From Mycolicibacterium lacusdiani (GTDB lineage: Bacteria > Actinomycetota > Actinomycetes > Mycobacteriales > Mycobacteriaceae), in NCBI RefSeq assembly GCF_021916785.1, contig NZ_JAKCFC010000014.1, positions 89,065-153,064 of the forward strand: 64,000 bases of DNA, in the 5' to 3' direction. Of the stretch, positions 22,238 to 32,854 are shown piece by piece. The translations under genes and the position numbers were made by a program. The first letter of the stretch is position 1, and each line of letters begins with the position of its first letter. The notes below the pieces were generated by a model. The model was not told the origin of the DNA. It did no database searches and was given only the letters and a program-made list of their open reading frames with translations.

Positions 22238-25200
22238 TCACCGCGCGTACCAGCCATCCGCGCCGAGTCGCGACGACGCGTCGAGGAGCATGTCGGCCTC
22301 CTGGCGCTTCTCCGGCTCGTCGTGGTGGAACCGGCGATCGGCCGGCTTCTCGTACAGCACGGGCCCACCGGCGATCGCCGACGCGAGCCTGCGCTGCCCG
22401 GCGAGCACGCGCTCACCGGCACGACGCTGGTAGTCCTCGCGCTGCTGCGGATCCAGTGCCGCCAGGAACGCCTGCGGGTGCACCAGCGCCACCAGACCCG
22501 ACACGTGACCGAAGCCGAGGCTCGTCACGAGACCTGCCTTGAGCGGGAACTTCTCGCCAAGGTGCAGGGTCTCGCGCACCCACACGAAGTGCTGTGCGTG
22601 GTTCAGTTCGTCGTCGACGCAATCCAGGCTGCGGTTGGGCGGTATGACGCCGTCGCGCAGCATCTGGCACATCCCCATCATCTGGAACGCTGCCGCGCCG
22701 CCCTTGCTGTGGCCCGTCAGGCTCTTCTGGCTGACGATGAACAGCGGGTTGCCGGTCGACCGTCCCATCGAGGCCGCGAGCCGCTCGTGCAGCTCGGTCT
22801 CGTTGGGATCGTTGGCGAGCGTCGACGTGTCGTGCTTGGAGATCACGGCGATGTCGTCGGCACCGACGCCGAGCTTGGCCAGGGACTTGGCCAGCTGCGA
22901 CTGCCTACCGCCGCGCCCTGCGCCGAGGGCGCCGAGGCCGGGAGCCGGAATCGACGTGTGCACGCCGTCGCCGAACGACGACGCGTACCCGACGACCGCC
23001 AGCACGGGCAGACCCATCTCGAGTGCCAGGTCACCGCGGGCCAGCAGGATCGTGCCGCCACCCTGGGACTCGACGAAGCCCAGCCTGCGCCGGTCATTGG
23101 CGCGGGAGAACTTCGAGTCGCTGATGCCCTTGGCGCGCATCGACTCGGTGTCGGCGGTCGCCGCCATGTCGCCGAAGCCCGTGATGGCCTCCAGCGTCAG
23201 GTCGTCGTACCCACCGGCGACCACGAACTCCGCCTTGCCGAGCTTGATCTTGTCGACGCCCTCCTCGACCGACACCGCGGCCGTGGCACATGCCGCCACC
23301 GGGTGAATCATCGAGCCGTAGCTGCCGATGTAGGACTGCACGACGTGACCAGCGAAGACGTTCGGGAGCACCTCTTGGAGGATGTCGTTCGGCTTGTTCT
23401 TGCCCAACAGGTTCCCGTGGTACATCGTCTGCATCGACGTCATGCCACCCATGCCGGTGCCCTGCGTGCTGGCGACCAGGCTGGGGTGCACCCAGCGCAT
23501 CAGTTCGGTCGGGGTGAAGCCCGAGGCGAGGAACGCGTCCACGGTGGTGACCAGGTTCCAGAGCGCCAACCTGTCGATCGAGTTCGTCATGTCCGGCGTG
23601 ACGCCGTAGACCGTCGGATCGAATCCGGTGGGGATCTGCGCGCCAACGGTGCGGGAGAGCTTCACCTTGCGCGGAACCCGGATCTCGGTGCCCGCCTTGC
23701 GGGTGACCTGCCAGTCGGACCCGTCCGCCACCGGCGCGATGACGGTGTGCTCCGGGTCGAACTGCACGAACGCCCTGGCGTCGGCCTCCGACGACACCAC
23801 GAAGGTGAAGTCCTTGTCCAGGAACACCGAGACCAGCAGCGGCGCAGCGTGATCGGGATCGATCGCGCCGTCGTCCACCCATGACCGGATGCCGACCCGC
23901 TCGAGCACCGTGTCGTGGTAGCGCTCGACCAGTTCACCCTCGTCGACGAGGTCGCCGGAGGAGGTGTCGTACCAACCCGGCTTCGGGTCGTCCTCCCACT
24001 TGACCAGACCGGTAGTCCACGCGAGTTCGAGCACGCCGGCGGCCGACAGTTCACCGGACACTTCGGCCTCGAAGCGGGTGCGCGACGAGCCGTACGGCCC
24101 GAGTTCCGCACCACCGACGATGACCACCAGGTCGGCCGGGTCGACGTCGAGGTCGTCCCATGCCGGCGGCGGCGCCGCGGTGTATCCGCGCGGCGGCGAC
24201 GGCAGGGCGCGAATGGTGCGTCCATCCACCTCGTCGGCGTCGGGCTTGGATTCGGCCAGCATCTCCTCGCGCGCCTTGGCGGCGAGTTCGGCCATGTCGA
24301 TCTCGACGTCGCCGAGTCCGCCGGTCAGATCGGCGTGCAGCGGCGCGCGGGCTGCGGCCACCTTGGACTCGATGTCGCACAGTGCGAGCAGCATCGAGGC
24401 CATCTCCGCGGTGGAGTAGGTGGTGACCCCGGCCTCTTCGACGGCACCGACGATGGCGTCGTTGTGTCCCATCAGGCCCGTGCCCTTGGTCCAGCCGATC
24501 AGGGCGTGGGCCAGCGACACGCGCTGCGACCACGAGGTCTCGGCCTTCCACCGCGTGACCACGGCGTCGAGCGCCGACTTGGCCTCGCCGTAGGCGCCGT
24601 CGCCACCGAACATGCCGCGGTTCGGCGAGCCGGGCAGAACCACGTGCAGACGCGACGCGATGTCGCGTTCTGCGCCGATGTGCGACAGCCCGCCGATGAG
24701 CCGCTGCACGGCCCACAGGAGCACCTTCATCTCCATCTCGGAGCGCGAGCCCGCCTCGGACATGTCACCGGCCACCCGAGGTGCGGCGAACGGGAACAGC
24801 AGCGTGGGCGTCAGGGCGTCCTTGAGGTGAATCGACTGCGGTCCAAGGTTTTCCGACTGCTCGTTGCCGACCCAGTCCACCAGGGCGTCGATGTCGGCGT
24901 AGGAGGCCATATTGGCCGGAACCACCCACAGCGTCGCGTCGAACCGGGCGTTGTCGCGGTAGAGGGCCTTGTAGAACCCGAGCCGATCGTCGTCGAGCTT
25001 GCTCGTCGTGGCGATGACGGTCGCGCCGCCGTCGAGCAGCTGAGCGACCACCGATGCCGCGATCGAACCCTTCGACGCGCCGGTCACCACGGCGATCTCG
25101 TTGGCGTAGCGACCGCTGGCGGGGTTCTCCGCGCCGGCCGCGGCGCGACCGTAGAGCGACGCGTGCACGTTGCGGCCGGCAGCCAGGGCCTTGCCCTGCC

Positions 25201-28200
25201 ACCAGTTCGCCTGCGTCGCAACGACGTGCCCGGCACCCTCGAAGCGCTCGGAGAGCCGCTTCCAGTCGCCGTCGATCTCGTCCTCCTCGGCCAGCCACAA
25301 CCGGGCGAGGTCCTCGCGGGCGCTGGCCCACCGGTCGTCGAACAGCACCGCCTTGCGGCCGTCGAACGTCGGCGCCACCAGGCGGGGCCAGTCGGACCCG
25401 AGTTCGGCGGTCACCAGGTCGACGAGTTCGGCGTCGTTGACCGATTCGCCGACGCTCACCGGCGCATCGTGGCCGAGCTGGTTCAGGATCATCCGGGCCG
25501 CTGAGGCGAGCACACCGTCGCGTCCGGTCACCGTCTCGGCGAACTCGGTGAGCGCGGCGGAATCCACCACGCCTCCCCCGGCACCGCCGGCCGACGGCAG
25601 CGACACCGCGATGCCGCGTCGCGCCGCGACCGCACCGACCGCCGCGTCGACGACCTTGTCGAACGCTGCCGCGTCGGGCAGCGCTCCGTCGTGCAGACCG
25701 CCGAGGCTGCCGCCGCGGACGCTGCTGCCCTCACGGGTTCCCAGCGCCACTTCGGCCGTGACGTGCTTGGCCCAGCCCGCGCCGAGTTCCCATGCCTTGG
25801 TGACGCGTTCGGCGATCGCCGCCGGGCGCTTGCCGGACGGGCCGAGCACCGTGCGCAGCTGGTCGTTGATGGCATCGGAGAGCACAGGACCGAACGGCTT
25901 GTACGTACGCGCCAGCTTGGTCACCTGCCCCTTGAGGCCGGCCAGATCCGCTTCGCCCGCACCGTCGATGGCACCGAGGTTCAGCTCGGAGCCGAGGTCG
26001 ACCAGCAGCTGGTTGCGGCGTGACGACGCACCGTCGGTGATCGACTCGATGGAGTCGAGCGCCTCGATCTGATCGACGCGCATCTTCGCCGACAGCGCGA
26101 TGAGCGCCATGGTGGCGTCGGCGGCGTCGAACGTGATGTCCTCGGGGCGTGGGCCACCCGACGGCGCCGCGGCAGGTGCCGGGGCCGTGGGAACCGCCTC
26201 GACCGTCGCGGCCTCGGCAGCCGGAGCGGCCGCCGCAGGTGCGTCGTCGGCCTCGGGCTCCGGGTCGGTGTCGGTCGCGAACAGCACCGCGGCGTCGCGC
26301 TCGGAGTTGAGCACCTCCGTGGTGTTGTGCGAGTACTCCGGCAGCTTCAGGGTGTTGGTCGCCAGACCCGCCACCGTCGGCGCGGACTTCACGCCGATCT
26401 CGACGAAGCGCTCGATGCCGAGACCGCCTGCGGCCTCCTCGATGAAGAGCAGGTCCTGGGTCTCGATCCAGCGCACCGGGCTGGCGAACTGCCATGCGAG
26501 CAGTTCGATGACGACCTTGCGGCACAGCTCGCGCGGCCGCTCGTTGAGCCAGGTGTCGTAGTCGGCGAGGATCTCGTCGAGCGGCTCGGCAGGCACCAGG
26601 TCCCGGATCTCCTGGATGAAGTCACGGTCCAGCGTGAACGGCCGCGGCACCAGGTTCGGGATGTAGCGACCGATGAGCAGCGCCGGGTCGGCGTCGCGCG
26701 GCATGACCCGCTCCAGCGAGCGCCGGAAGTCGGCGACGCCGACCCGCAGCACGGAGCTGTGGAACGGCACGTCGATGCCGGGCACGAGGATGAACGACCG
26801 CTTGCCGCCGCTGATCTCGCGACGCTTCTCGACCTCTTCCTCGAGGACCTCGAGACCACGCACGGTGCCGGCGATGGCGTACTGCGAGCCGCGCAGGTTG
26901 AAGTTCACGATCTGCAGGTATTCGCCCGTGCGCTCGGCGATCTCGGCGACGAAGTCGGTGACGTCGTCGTCGTCGAGGTCGATCTGCGACGGACGGATCG
27001 CCGCCAGCCGGTAGTTCGACCGGCCGTGCTCGTCACGCGGAACGATGTCGTGCATCTTGCTGCCGCGGTGGAACACCACTTCCAGCAGCGCTTCGAGTTC
27101 GTACACTCCCGACACGCAGGCCAGCGCGGTGTACTCGCCGACCGAGTGACCACAGGCGATGGCGTCCTCGACGAACGCACCCTGCTCGCGCATCTCGGCG
27201 ACCTGCGCCGCCGCGACGGTCGCCATCGCGACCTGGGTGAACTGCGTGAGGTACAGGACGCCCTCGGGGTGCTGGTAGTGCACGCCGCTGGCGATCAGGC
27301 TGGTCGGGTTGTCCCGCACCACGTGCAGCACGGAGAAGCCGAGCGTGTCGCGCGTGAACCTGTCGGCCGTGTCCCACACCTTGCGGGCGGCCTTGGACCG
27401 GGCACGGACCTCCATGCCCATGCCCTTGTGCTGAATGCCCTGGCCCGGGAAGGCGTAGACGGTCTTGGGTGCCGCGAGCTGCGCGGTCGCCGCCATCACC
27501 AGTTCGTTGTCGACCTTCGCGGTGACCTCGATGATCTCGGCGCCACGGTCGATGCCGACGCGGTCGACGCGGAAGTCGATCTCGTCGCCGGGCAGGACCA
27601 TGCCGAGGAAGCGCGACGTCCAGCCGACCAGCCGCGCGGGCGGAGTGGCCCGCCCGTCGGTGGCGGTGACCACGTGCTGCGCTGCGGCCGAGAGCCACAT
27701 GCCGTGCACGATGGGCGTCTTCAGCCCGGCGAGCAGTGCGGCGGCCCGGTCGGTGTGGATCGGGTTGTGGTCACCCGACACCACGGCGAACGCACTCATG
27801 TCGGTGGGTGCGGTGACCGTGACGTCGCGACGGCGACGCCTCGGGGTGTCGGTGGCGTTGTCGGTGATCGCGCCACCGGCACGCACCGGATCGGTCAGCT
27901 CGGCAGCGCCGCTGCGGCCACGGATGGCGAAGCGCTCCTCGAGTTCGGCCAGCACGGTGCCCGAGGCGTCGGCGATGGTGACCGACACGGGGACGACGCG
28001 GCCGACCTCGGTGTCGACGGCAGCCGAAGCCGTTGCGGTGACGGTCAGTTCGGCCTTCGACTGAGGCATCGGCGCGAGCAGGTGCGCAGCGTGGTCGAGG
28101 TGAACCAGGCTGAGCAGGCCCTCGACGACCGGGAAGCCGGTCTCGGTGACGGCCGAGCCGATGACCGAGAAGACTGCGGGCCAGCAACGGCCGACCAGGG

Positions 28201-31200
28201 CGTCGGGCACCAGCGTCAGGCCGGGCGCCAGTGGAGCCCCGAACGTGGCCGTGACACCGGTGTGGTCGGCGACCTCCTCGGGATCCCAGGACACGGTGAC
28301 GGTGGTGCTGTCGTCGTGGACCGGCGGAAGTGCTTCGGGGCCTTCGACGTTGGCCGCGATCGCCAGCACGGCGCGCATTGCCGCGGAGGCGTCCTCGGTG
28401 GTGACCACCGGCATGCCGCCGTCGACCGTGGTCGCGGGCAGCGTGAACCGGATGGTGATCCAGATGTCGGACAGCGGGACGCTCAGCGTGACCTGATCGC
28501 CGGTCAGCTCCAGGCGTGAGCCGGTGGACGGGTGTGTCGCAGTGCTCGAATCCCCGGTCGCTTCGCTCCTGCCCTCCGGAACCCGATTCTCATGGACTTG
28601 CCACTCGTTCGGCGAGCCGATCCGGTGCACCGGGTTGATCGCGGTGCGACCGGCCCACAGCACGTCGGGTGAATCGAGGACGACGGCCAGCGGTCCGGTG
28701 ACGTCGGCGCGTGCCTGGCGGCGCGACACCACGGCGACGGGCTGGGCGCCTGCGGCGAGCACCTCGTCGATCGATGCCTTCTCGAAGCGGTCGAGCAGGT
28801 CGCCGACGGGCTCGTCGACGCGGGTGATGCCCTCGACGGCCTGGGTGCCGGGGATGATGCACACCTGGTCGGCCGTGTAGCGGGCGTCGTGCGCCTGCCA
28901 CAGCGAGTCGCTGCGCCACCAGCGGCGGACGTCCTTGTCGATGACGGGCACGAAGTTGACCGGCTTGCCGAGCGTCTTGCACAGCGTGATGAAGAACGGG
29001 ACGTCGGCGGGGTGCAGCTTGACCGTCTCGGCGTCGGGGTACCGCTCGAGCAGTGCGGCCAGCGCGCGCTCCGGGTCCTCCAGCAGCGCCTCCCCGGTCT
29101 CGTCGACGGTGTAGATCGACTCGATCGGTCCCGAATCCTGCGGGTGCAGACGGGCTTCGGCGCGCTTGAGCATCTCCTCGAAGCGGTCGCGCCAGCTGAC
29201 GTCGAGCCACGGCGAGCCGTCCTTGCGGGTGTCGGCGGTGCTCGATCCGTCGCCGATGGCGAGTTCGACGTAGCGCTGCAGCCACTGCAGGTAGGTCATG
29301 TCGTCGACGTCGCCGAAGTACGGCTTGGCCGTGACGGCCATCGCGGCGATGATCTCGTCGCGACGCTCGGCGACCGCGTCGGCGTCCCCGGCGACGTCGT
29401 CGAGCAGGCGGCCGCAGCGGGACGCGGCGTTGTCGATCTCGTGGATGTCGGCACCGAGCTGGCTGCGCCCGGATGCCATGCCGCCCTGCGCCTTACCAGC
29501 GCCGACCCACGTGGGGGTACCGGTGGTGTCGACGAGCAGCTGCTTGACGGCCGGCGAGGTGGTCGCCTCGAGCGCAGCCATCGCCGCGGTGCCGACGAGG
29601 ATGCCGTCGACCGGCATCAGCGGGAAGCCGTACTGCGTGGCCCAACGGCCCGACAGGTACTCGGCGGCCCGTTCCGGGGTGCCGATGCCGCCGCCGACGC
29701 AGATCGTGATGTTGGCCGACTTGCGCAGGTCACCGTAGGTAGAGACCAGGAGGTCGTCGAGGTCTTCCCAGGAGTGGTGGCCACCGGCGCGGCCGCCCTC
29801 GATGTGCACGATGACGTCGCGCTCGGGCACCTCGGCGGCGATCTTGATGACCGACTTGATCTGGTCGACGGTGCCGGGCTTGAAGCAGACGTGCGTGATG
29901 CCGATGCCGTTGAGTTCCTCGATGAGGGCGACGGCCTCGTCCAGTTCGGGGATGCCCGCGGTGACGACGACGCCGTCGATGGGAGCGCCGGACTGACGTG
30001 CCTTCTGCACCAGGCGCTTTCCGCCCAGCTGCAGCTTCCACAGGTACGGGTCGAGGAACAGCGAGTTGAACTGCACGGCGCGGCCCGGCTCGAGGAGCTG
30101 GGTCAGTTCCTCGATGCGCGCGTCGAAGATGGGTTCGGTGACCTGGCCACCGCCGGCCAGCTCGGCCCAGTGGCCGGCGTTGGCGGCCGCCGCGACGATC
30201 TTCGCGTCGACGGTGGTGGGCGTCATGCCCGCGAGGAGGATCGGCGACCGGCCGGTCAGGCGGGTGAACTTCGTCGACAGCTTCACCTTGCCGTCGGGCA
30301 GGGTGATCGCCGACGGCGCGTAGCTCGACCACGCGGGGCCGATCTCCGGGGCGGCACCGACGGTGAACAGGCTGCGCTGTCCGGCGCGGGTGGCCGCAGG
30401 AACGATGCCGACGCCCAGTCCGCGGATCACGGGGGCGGTCAGGCGGGTGAGGGTGTCACTGGGGCCGAGGTCGACGATCCACTTGGCACCGGCGTCGTGG
30501 AGCCGCTCGACCTCTGCGACCCAGTCGATCGGCTTGACGAAGATCGCCTCGGTCATGGCGTGGGCGAGGTCGGCGTCGATGCCGGTCCTGGCGGCCCAGC
30601 CGTCGACCACGGACACACCGTCGGCCAGGCGCGGCGTGTGGAAGCCCACCTCGACCTGGACGCCGTGGAACACGGGGCTGAACACGGCGCCGCCGCGCAG
30701 CTTCGCCTTGCGCTCGGCCTCTTCCTTCTCGGTGATCTTGGAGCAGTACAGCTCGAAGCGTGCGAGCTGCTCGGGCGTGCCCGTGATGACCACCGAACGG
30801 CGGCCGTTGCGGATCGACAGCACCGGCGGCAGCACGGTGCGAACGTCGGTGGAGAAGTCCTCGAGCAGTTCGGCGATGCGGTCGGGATCGGCGTTGGTGA
30901 CCGACACCATCGGCGACTTGTCGCCTCGCCCGACCATGCCGCGACGACGCGAGACCAGCGAGCCCGCCGCACCGATCAGCTGCAGCAGGGCGAGCAGCTC
31001 GGCGTCGCGTGCGCCGCCGGCCTTGAGCGACTCGACGGCGACGATGCCCTGGGAGTGTCCGGCCATCGCCACGGGCGGCGTGCCCTGCAGATCGAGGCCC
31101 TGGCGCTCCACGGCGCGCATGGCGGCCATCTGGGCCAACAGGATGCCGGGTCCGGAGATCGCCGCGGTGGTGAGCTGCTTGGCGGTCGGCAGCGTCTCGT

Positions 31201-31507
31201 CGGCGGCCAGCGCACGCACCCACTGGATGGGCTCGAAGCCGACCGGCCGGACCACGACGAGTTCACGGGCGACGGGCTCGAGGAGGAGCGCGGCCTCGCC
31301 GACGACCTCGCTGAGTTCGGACTCGATGCCGGCCGAGCTGATCAGTTCCTCGAGGTTCTCCAGCCAGTTGCCGCCCTGGCCGCCGAACGCGACTGCATAG
31401 GGTTCACCGGCGTTGAGCTGATCGACCAGCGCGTGCGCAGTGTGGGTGGAGGTCGATCCGACCGCTCCGCGCCCCGTCGAAACCCTGTCGTGTTCGTTGA
31501 TCGTCAC
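22238..31507 (-). CDS. fas: Type I fatty acid synthase
   Basis: The 3089-residue multidomain enzyme makes C16-C26 acyl-CoAs that feed mycolate synthesis. Domains in order: acetyltransferase (GHSQG near 150), enoyl reductase (LAGMTPTTVDAKIVAAAANAG near 425), MaoC-like dehydratase (GDHNPIHTDRA near 1250), malonyl/palmitoyl transferase (GHSVGEYTAL near 1450), ACP region (TDGASSRRNQLL near 1825), ketoreductase (VVTGASKGSIA near 2140), ketosynthase (VAACATAAVS, Cys near 2740). GTG 31507 (MTINEHDRV) matches the known N-terminus; the 72 extra codons upstream are leader sequence. Around residue 976 an insertion (PEGRSEATGDSS) is copy 3 of the 33-bp repeat. Confidence 0.97.
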   Translation of the reverse strand: MTINEHDRVSTGRGAVGSTSTHTAHALVDQLNAGEPYAVAFGGQGGNWLENLEELISSAGIESELSEVVGEAALLLEPVARELVVVRPVGFEPIQWVRALAADETLPTAKQLTTAAISGPGILLAQMAAMRAVERQGLDLQGTPPVAMAGHSQGIVAVESLKAGGARDAELLALLQLIGAAGSLVSRRRGMVGRGDKSPMVSVTNADPDRIAELLEDFSTDVRTVLPPVLSIRNGRRSVVITGTPEQLARFELYCSKITEKEEAERKAKLRGGAVFSPVFHGVQVEVGFHTPRLADGVSVVDGWAARTGIDADLAHAMTEAIFVKPIDWVAEVERLHDAGAKWIVDLGPSDTLTRLTAPVIRGLGVGIVPAATRAGQRSLFTVGAAPEIGPAWSSYAPSAITLPDGKVKLSTKFTRLTGRSPILLAGMTPTTVDAKIVAAAANAGHWAELAGGGQVTEPIFDARIEELTQLLEPGRAVQFNSLFLDPYLWKLQLGGKRLVQKARQSGAPIDGVVVTAGIPELDEAVALIEELNGIGITHVCFKPGTVDQIKSVIKIAAEVPERDVIVHIEGGRAGGHHSWEDLDDLLVSTYGDLRKSANITICVGGGIGTPERAAEYLSGRWATQYGFPLMPVDGILVGTAAMAALEATTSPAVKQLLVDTTGTPTWVGAGKAQGGMASGRSQLGADIHEIDNAASRCGRLLDDVAGDADAVAERRDEIIAAMAVTAKPYFGDVDDMTYLQWLQRYVELAIGDGSSTADTRKDGSPWLDVSWRDRFEEMLKRAEARLHPQDSGPIESIYTVDETGEALLEDPERALAALLERYPDAETVKLHPADVPFFITLCKTLGKPVNFVPVIDKDVRRWWRSDSLWQAHDARYTADQVCIIPGTQAVEGITRVDEPVGDLLDRFEKASIDEVLAAGAQPVAVVSRRQARADVTGPLAVVLDSPDVLWAGRTAINPVHRIGSPNEWQVHENRVPEGRSEATGDSSTATHPSTGSRLELTGDQVTLSVPLSDIWITIRFTLPATTVDGGMPVVTTEDASAAMRAVLAIAANVEGPEALPPVHDDSTTVTVSWDPEEVADHTGVTATFGAPLAPGLTLVPDALVGRCWPAVFSVIGSAVTETGFPVVEGLLSLVHLDHAAHLLAPMPQSKAELTVTATASAAVDTEVGRVVPVSVTIADASGTVLAELEERFAIRGRSGAAELTDPVRAGGAITDNATDTPRRRRRDVTVTAPTDMSAFAVVSGDHNPIHTDRAAALLAGLKTPIVHGMWLSAAAQHVVTATDGRATPPARLVGWTSRFLGMVLPGDEIDFRVDRVGIDRGAEIIEVTAKVDNELVMAATAQLAAPKTVYAFPGQGIQHKGMGMEVRARSKAARKVWDTADRFTRDTLGFSVLHVVRDNPTSLIASGVHYQHPEGVLYLTQFTQVAMATVAAAQVAEMREQGAFVEDAIACGHSVGEYTALACVSGVYELEALLEVVFHRGSKMHDIVPRDEHGRSNYRLAAIRPSQIDLDDDDVTDFVAEIAERTGEYLQIVNFNLRGSQYAIAGTVRGLEVLEEEVEKRREISGGKRSFILVPGIDVPFHSSVLRVGVADFRRSLERVMPRDADPALLIGRYIPNLVPRPFTLDRDFIQEIRDLVPAEPLDEILADYDTWLNERPRELCRKVVIELLAWQFASPVRWIETQDLLFIEEAAGGLGIERFVEIGVKSAPTVAGLATNTLKLPEYSHNTTEVLNSERDAAVLFATDTDPEPEADDAPAAAAPAAEAATVEAVPTAPAPAAAPSGGPRPEDITFDAADATMALIALSAKMRVDQIEALDSIESITDGASSRRNQLLVDLGSELNLGAIDGAGEADLAGLKGQVTKLARTYKPFGPVLSDAINDQLRTVLGPSGKRPAAIAERVTKAWELGAGWAKHVTAEVALGTREGSSVRGGSLGGLHDGALPDAAAFDKVVDAAVGAVAARRGIAVSLPSAGGAGGGVVDSAALTEFAETVTGRDGVLASAARMILNQLGHDAPVSVGESVNDAELVDLVTAELGSDWPRLVAPTFDGRKAVLFDDRWASAREDLARLWLAEEDEIDGDWKRLSERFEGAGHVVATQANWWQGKALAAGRNVHASLYGRAAAGAENPASGRYANEIAVVTGASKGSIAASVVAQLLDGGATVIATTSKLDDDRLGFYKALYRDNARFDATLWVVPANMASYADIDALVDWVGNEQSENLGPQSIHLKDALTPTLLFPFAAPRVAGDMSEAGSRSEMEMKVLLWAVQRLIGGLSHIGAERDIASRLHVVLPGSPNRGMFGGDGAYGEAKSALDAVVTRWKAETSWSQRVSLAHALIGWTKGTGLMGHNDAIVGAVEEAGVTTYSTAEMASMLLALCDIESKVAAARAPLHADLTGGLGDVEIDMAELAAKAREEMLAESKPDADEVDGRTIRALPSPPRGYTAAPPPAWDDLDVDPADLVVIVGGAELGPYGSSRTRFEAEVSGELSAAGVLELAWTTGLVKWEDDPKPGWYDTSSGDLVDEGELVERYHDTVLERVGIRSWVDDGAIDPDHAAPLLVSVFLDKDFTFVVSSEADARAFVQFDPEHTVIAPVADGSDWQVTRKAGTEIRVPRKVKLSRTVGAQIPTGFDPTVYGVTPDMTNSIDRLALWNLVTTVDAFLASGFTPTELMRWVHPSLVASTQGTGMGGMTSMQTMYHGNLLGKNKPNDILQEVLPNVFAGHVVQSYIGSYGSMIHPVAACATAAVSVEEGVDKIKLGKAEFVVAGGYDDLTLEAITGFGDMAATADTESMRAKGISDSKFSRANDRRRLGFVESQGGGTILLARGDLALEMGLPVLAVVGYASSFGDGVHTSIPAPGLGALGAGRGGRQSQLAKSLAKLGVGADDIAVISKHDTSTLANDPNETELHERLAASMGRSTGNPLFIVSQKSLTGHSKGGAAAFQMMGMCQMLRDGVIPPNRSLDCVDDELNHAQHFVWVRETLHLGEKFPLKAGLVTSLGFGHVSGLVALVHPQAFLAALDPQQREDYQRRAGERVLAGQRRLASAIAGGPVLYEKPADRRFHHDEPEKRQEADMLLDASSRLGADGWYAR
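28552..28584 (-). repeat. 33-bp intragenic repeat, copy 3 (in fas)
   Basis: It matches the fadE19 copy at 30 of 33 bases, but is read in a different frame and gives VPEGRSEATG. It lies in a linker of Fas between the ER and DH parts where homologues I recall have a shorter loop. Confidence 0.8.
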
Positions 31508-31753
31508 GTGTTGCCATCTCCTCGTGCGCTGCTCGCGCGTATTGCTCGTCGTCGGCGTTCGTCTGGGGTGTCGGCCCCCGCTACCTTGCGGGGGATGATT
31601 CGGCGTCGAATCTCCGACTACATCTGGGCCACTGCCGCATCGACCGTCTGGCGTTCTGGGACGCGGTACCGGCTCCCTCGGATGGGAGCCTGGCGTGTGT
31701 GTGAGCCCTTGTAAGAGTGTCATAAGAGCTGACCGGTGCTACGGGCCCAGAAT

Positions 31754-31802
31754 GGTTACTGGCGAGTTCTACGCTCGAGTAACCACGTGTTGGATAACAC
31801 GT
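31754..31802. promoter_or_regulatory. Inverted-repeat operators upstream of fas
   Basis: GGTTACT (31754-31760) and AGTAACC (31778-31784) form a perfect 7-bp inverted repeat with CGAG/CTCG inside. Directly next to it ACGTGTT-GGAT-AACACGT (31785-31802) is a second perfect inverted repeat. A related GGTTACGGTCGAGTAGC copy is at 31852-31868. In mycobacteria fas is controlled by the TetR-type FasR through inverted repeats in this promoter; assignment of these sites to FasR is inferred. Confidence 0.6.
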
Positions 31803-32854
31803 CTTCCGAACGGCCCGCCGACGTTCCGGGACAAACGTCCTGCATGCGTGTGGTTACGGTCGAGTAGCTATAACGGCGCAGATCAAGGCAGTATTGTTAC
31901 CAAATCGTTATCTAAGATTTTCGGACGCCCAGAAGCGCCACAGCGCCACGGCGAAGCCCGACAACTTCCTCCGATGTGTCTAGTCGACGTCGCAATCCGC
32001 GCCGCGATGTTTGCTGAGCGGACTTACTGATCAGTAAGTTTTTCGGCTTGGTTGCCCGGATCCGACTTCGATGACGCGGTCCGTGTCCCCCGGCACCGCG
32101 CTCGTCGATCCGACCGGTGCGCGTCCACGGTTGGGTGCGCCATCTCCGCGGCGAACCCCCGTCGCGCTGCCGGCGGTGCGCCCCGGGCCGTCCCGAAAAG
32201 CCGAGTCGGTCTTCGCCGGGTCGACGCCGACCCCCTGCACTGGCGGCCGATCACGGACTCCGAGGTCCTGAGCTGGGGCGCCACCCGCCCTTCGTCCTGC
32301 CGTCCGGTGGGACGTCGTCGACCGAGGCCCGAACGGACGACCCACTGAGCCCGCTCGCGGGAACGTTCGACTCCGAACCCCGTCTACGAGCCCGATCCCG
32401 GCGCCCTACCCGCCCAGCCAGCCGGTAACGAACTGCACGAGGCGCTGGTCGTCCGACACGATCGTCCGCCCGCTCTCCACAGGTCACGGGCCATCCGCCG
32501 GGCGGATCGGCGTGCCGAGCCAGGGCCTCGTCCGGGGGTCCGGCGCGTACCGGTGTGCGCCGGTCGCACCCGATCCCGCGTCGGCGGCCGTGATCACGCC
32601 GCCAGCCTGGTCGAGCCGGATCTCCATGGTGGCGGACGCAATCACAGGCGGAACCGCGGACGTCAGCGCTGCGATCGAGGCGCCGCCGGCGAGTGCGGCA
32701 GCGGGTGGTTCCGCACGTCACGCCGCGAGGTCGACGCGACTCCCAGGACACGACCCGAACACCAACTTCCCCGTCAGTGCCACTGGCCACACCGGCGTCG
32801 ACACCGCCGCCGGCACCAGAGCCCCGGCCGATTCGGGCCGCACGGCGCTGTCGG
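31803..32854. other. Region upstream of fas without an intact recognised gene; possible decayed ORF
   Basis: 31.8-32.02 kb is promoter-like and relatively AT-rich. 32022-32039 is a perfect 18-bp palindrome (ACTTACTGATCAGTAAGT) followed by a T run. From 32040 to 32854 the base pattern is coding-like on the minus strand. One frame gives protein-like text, for example LTGKLVFGSCPGSRVDLAA, MEIRLDQAGGVITAADAGSG and TIVSDDQRLVQFVTGWLGG, but it is broken by stops at 32718, 32484 and 32406. I do not recognise a family. It may be a pseudogene following the epimerase gene, or non-coding. Confidence 0.3.
32022..32039. promoter_or_regulatory. Perfect 18-bp palindrome
   Basis: ACTTACTGATCAGTAAGT is fully self-complementary, the size and symmetry of a TetR-type operator. 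It is followed by TTTTT on the plus strand, so a small terminator is the alternative. No regulator gene lies next to it. Confidence 0.45.

Noticed and set aside
28889..31714. 941-codon plus-strand ORF, and a 730-codon one at 26327-28519
   Set aside because: Both lie antisense to fas, are rich in His, Arg and Gly as expected for GC-biased shadows, and show no domain.
31508..31723. N-terminal extension of Fas to 31723
   Set aside because: The 72 codons are Arg/Pro-rich and unconserved, and GTG 31507 gives the N-terminus known from homologues.
32251..32790. 179-codon minus-strand ORF
   Set aside because: It is very Arg- and Asp-rich with no recognisable motif; the neighbouring frame is more protein-like but broken.
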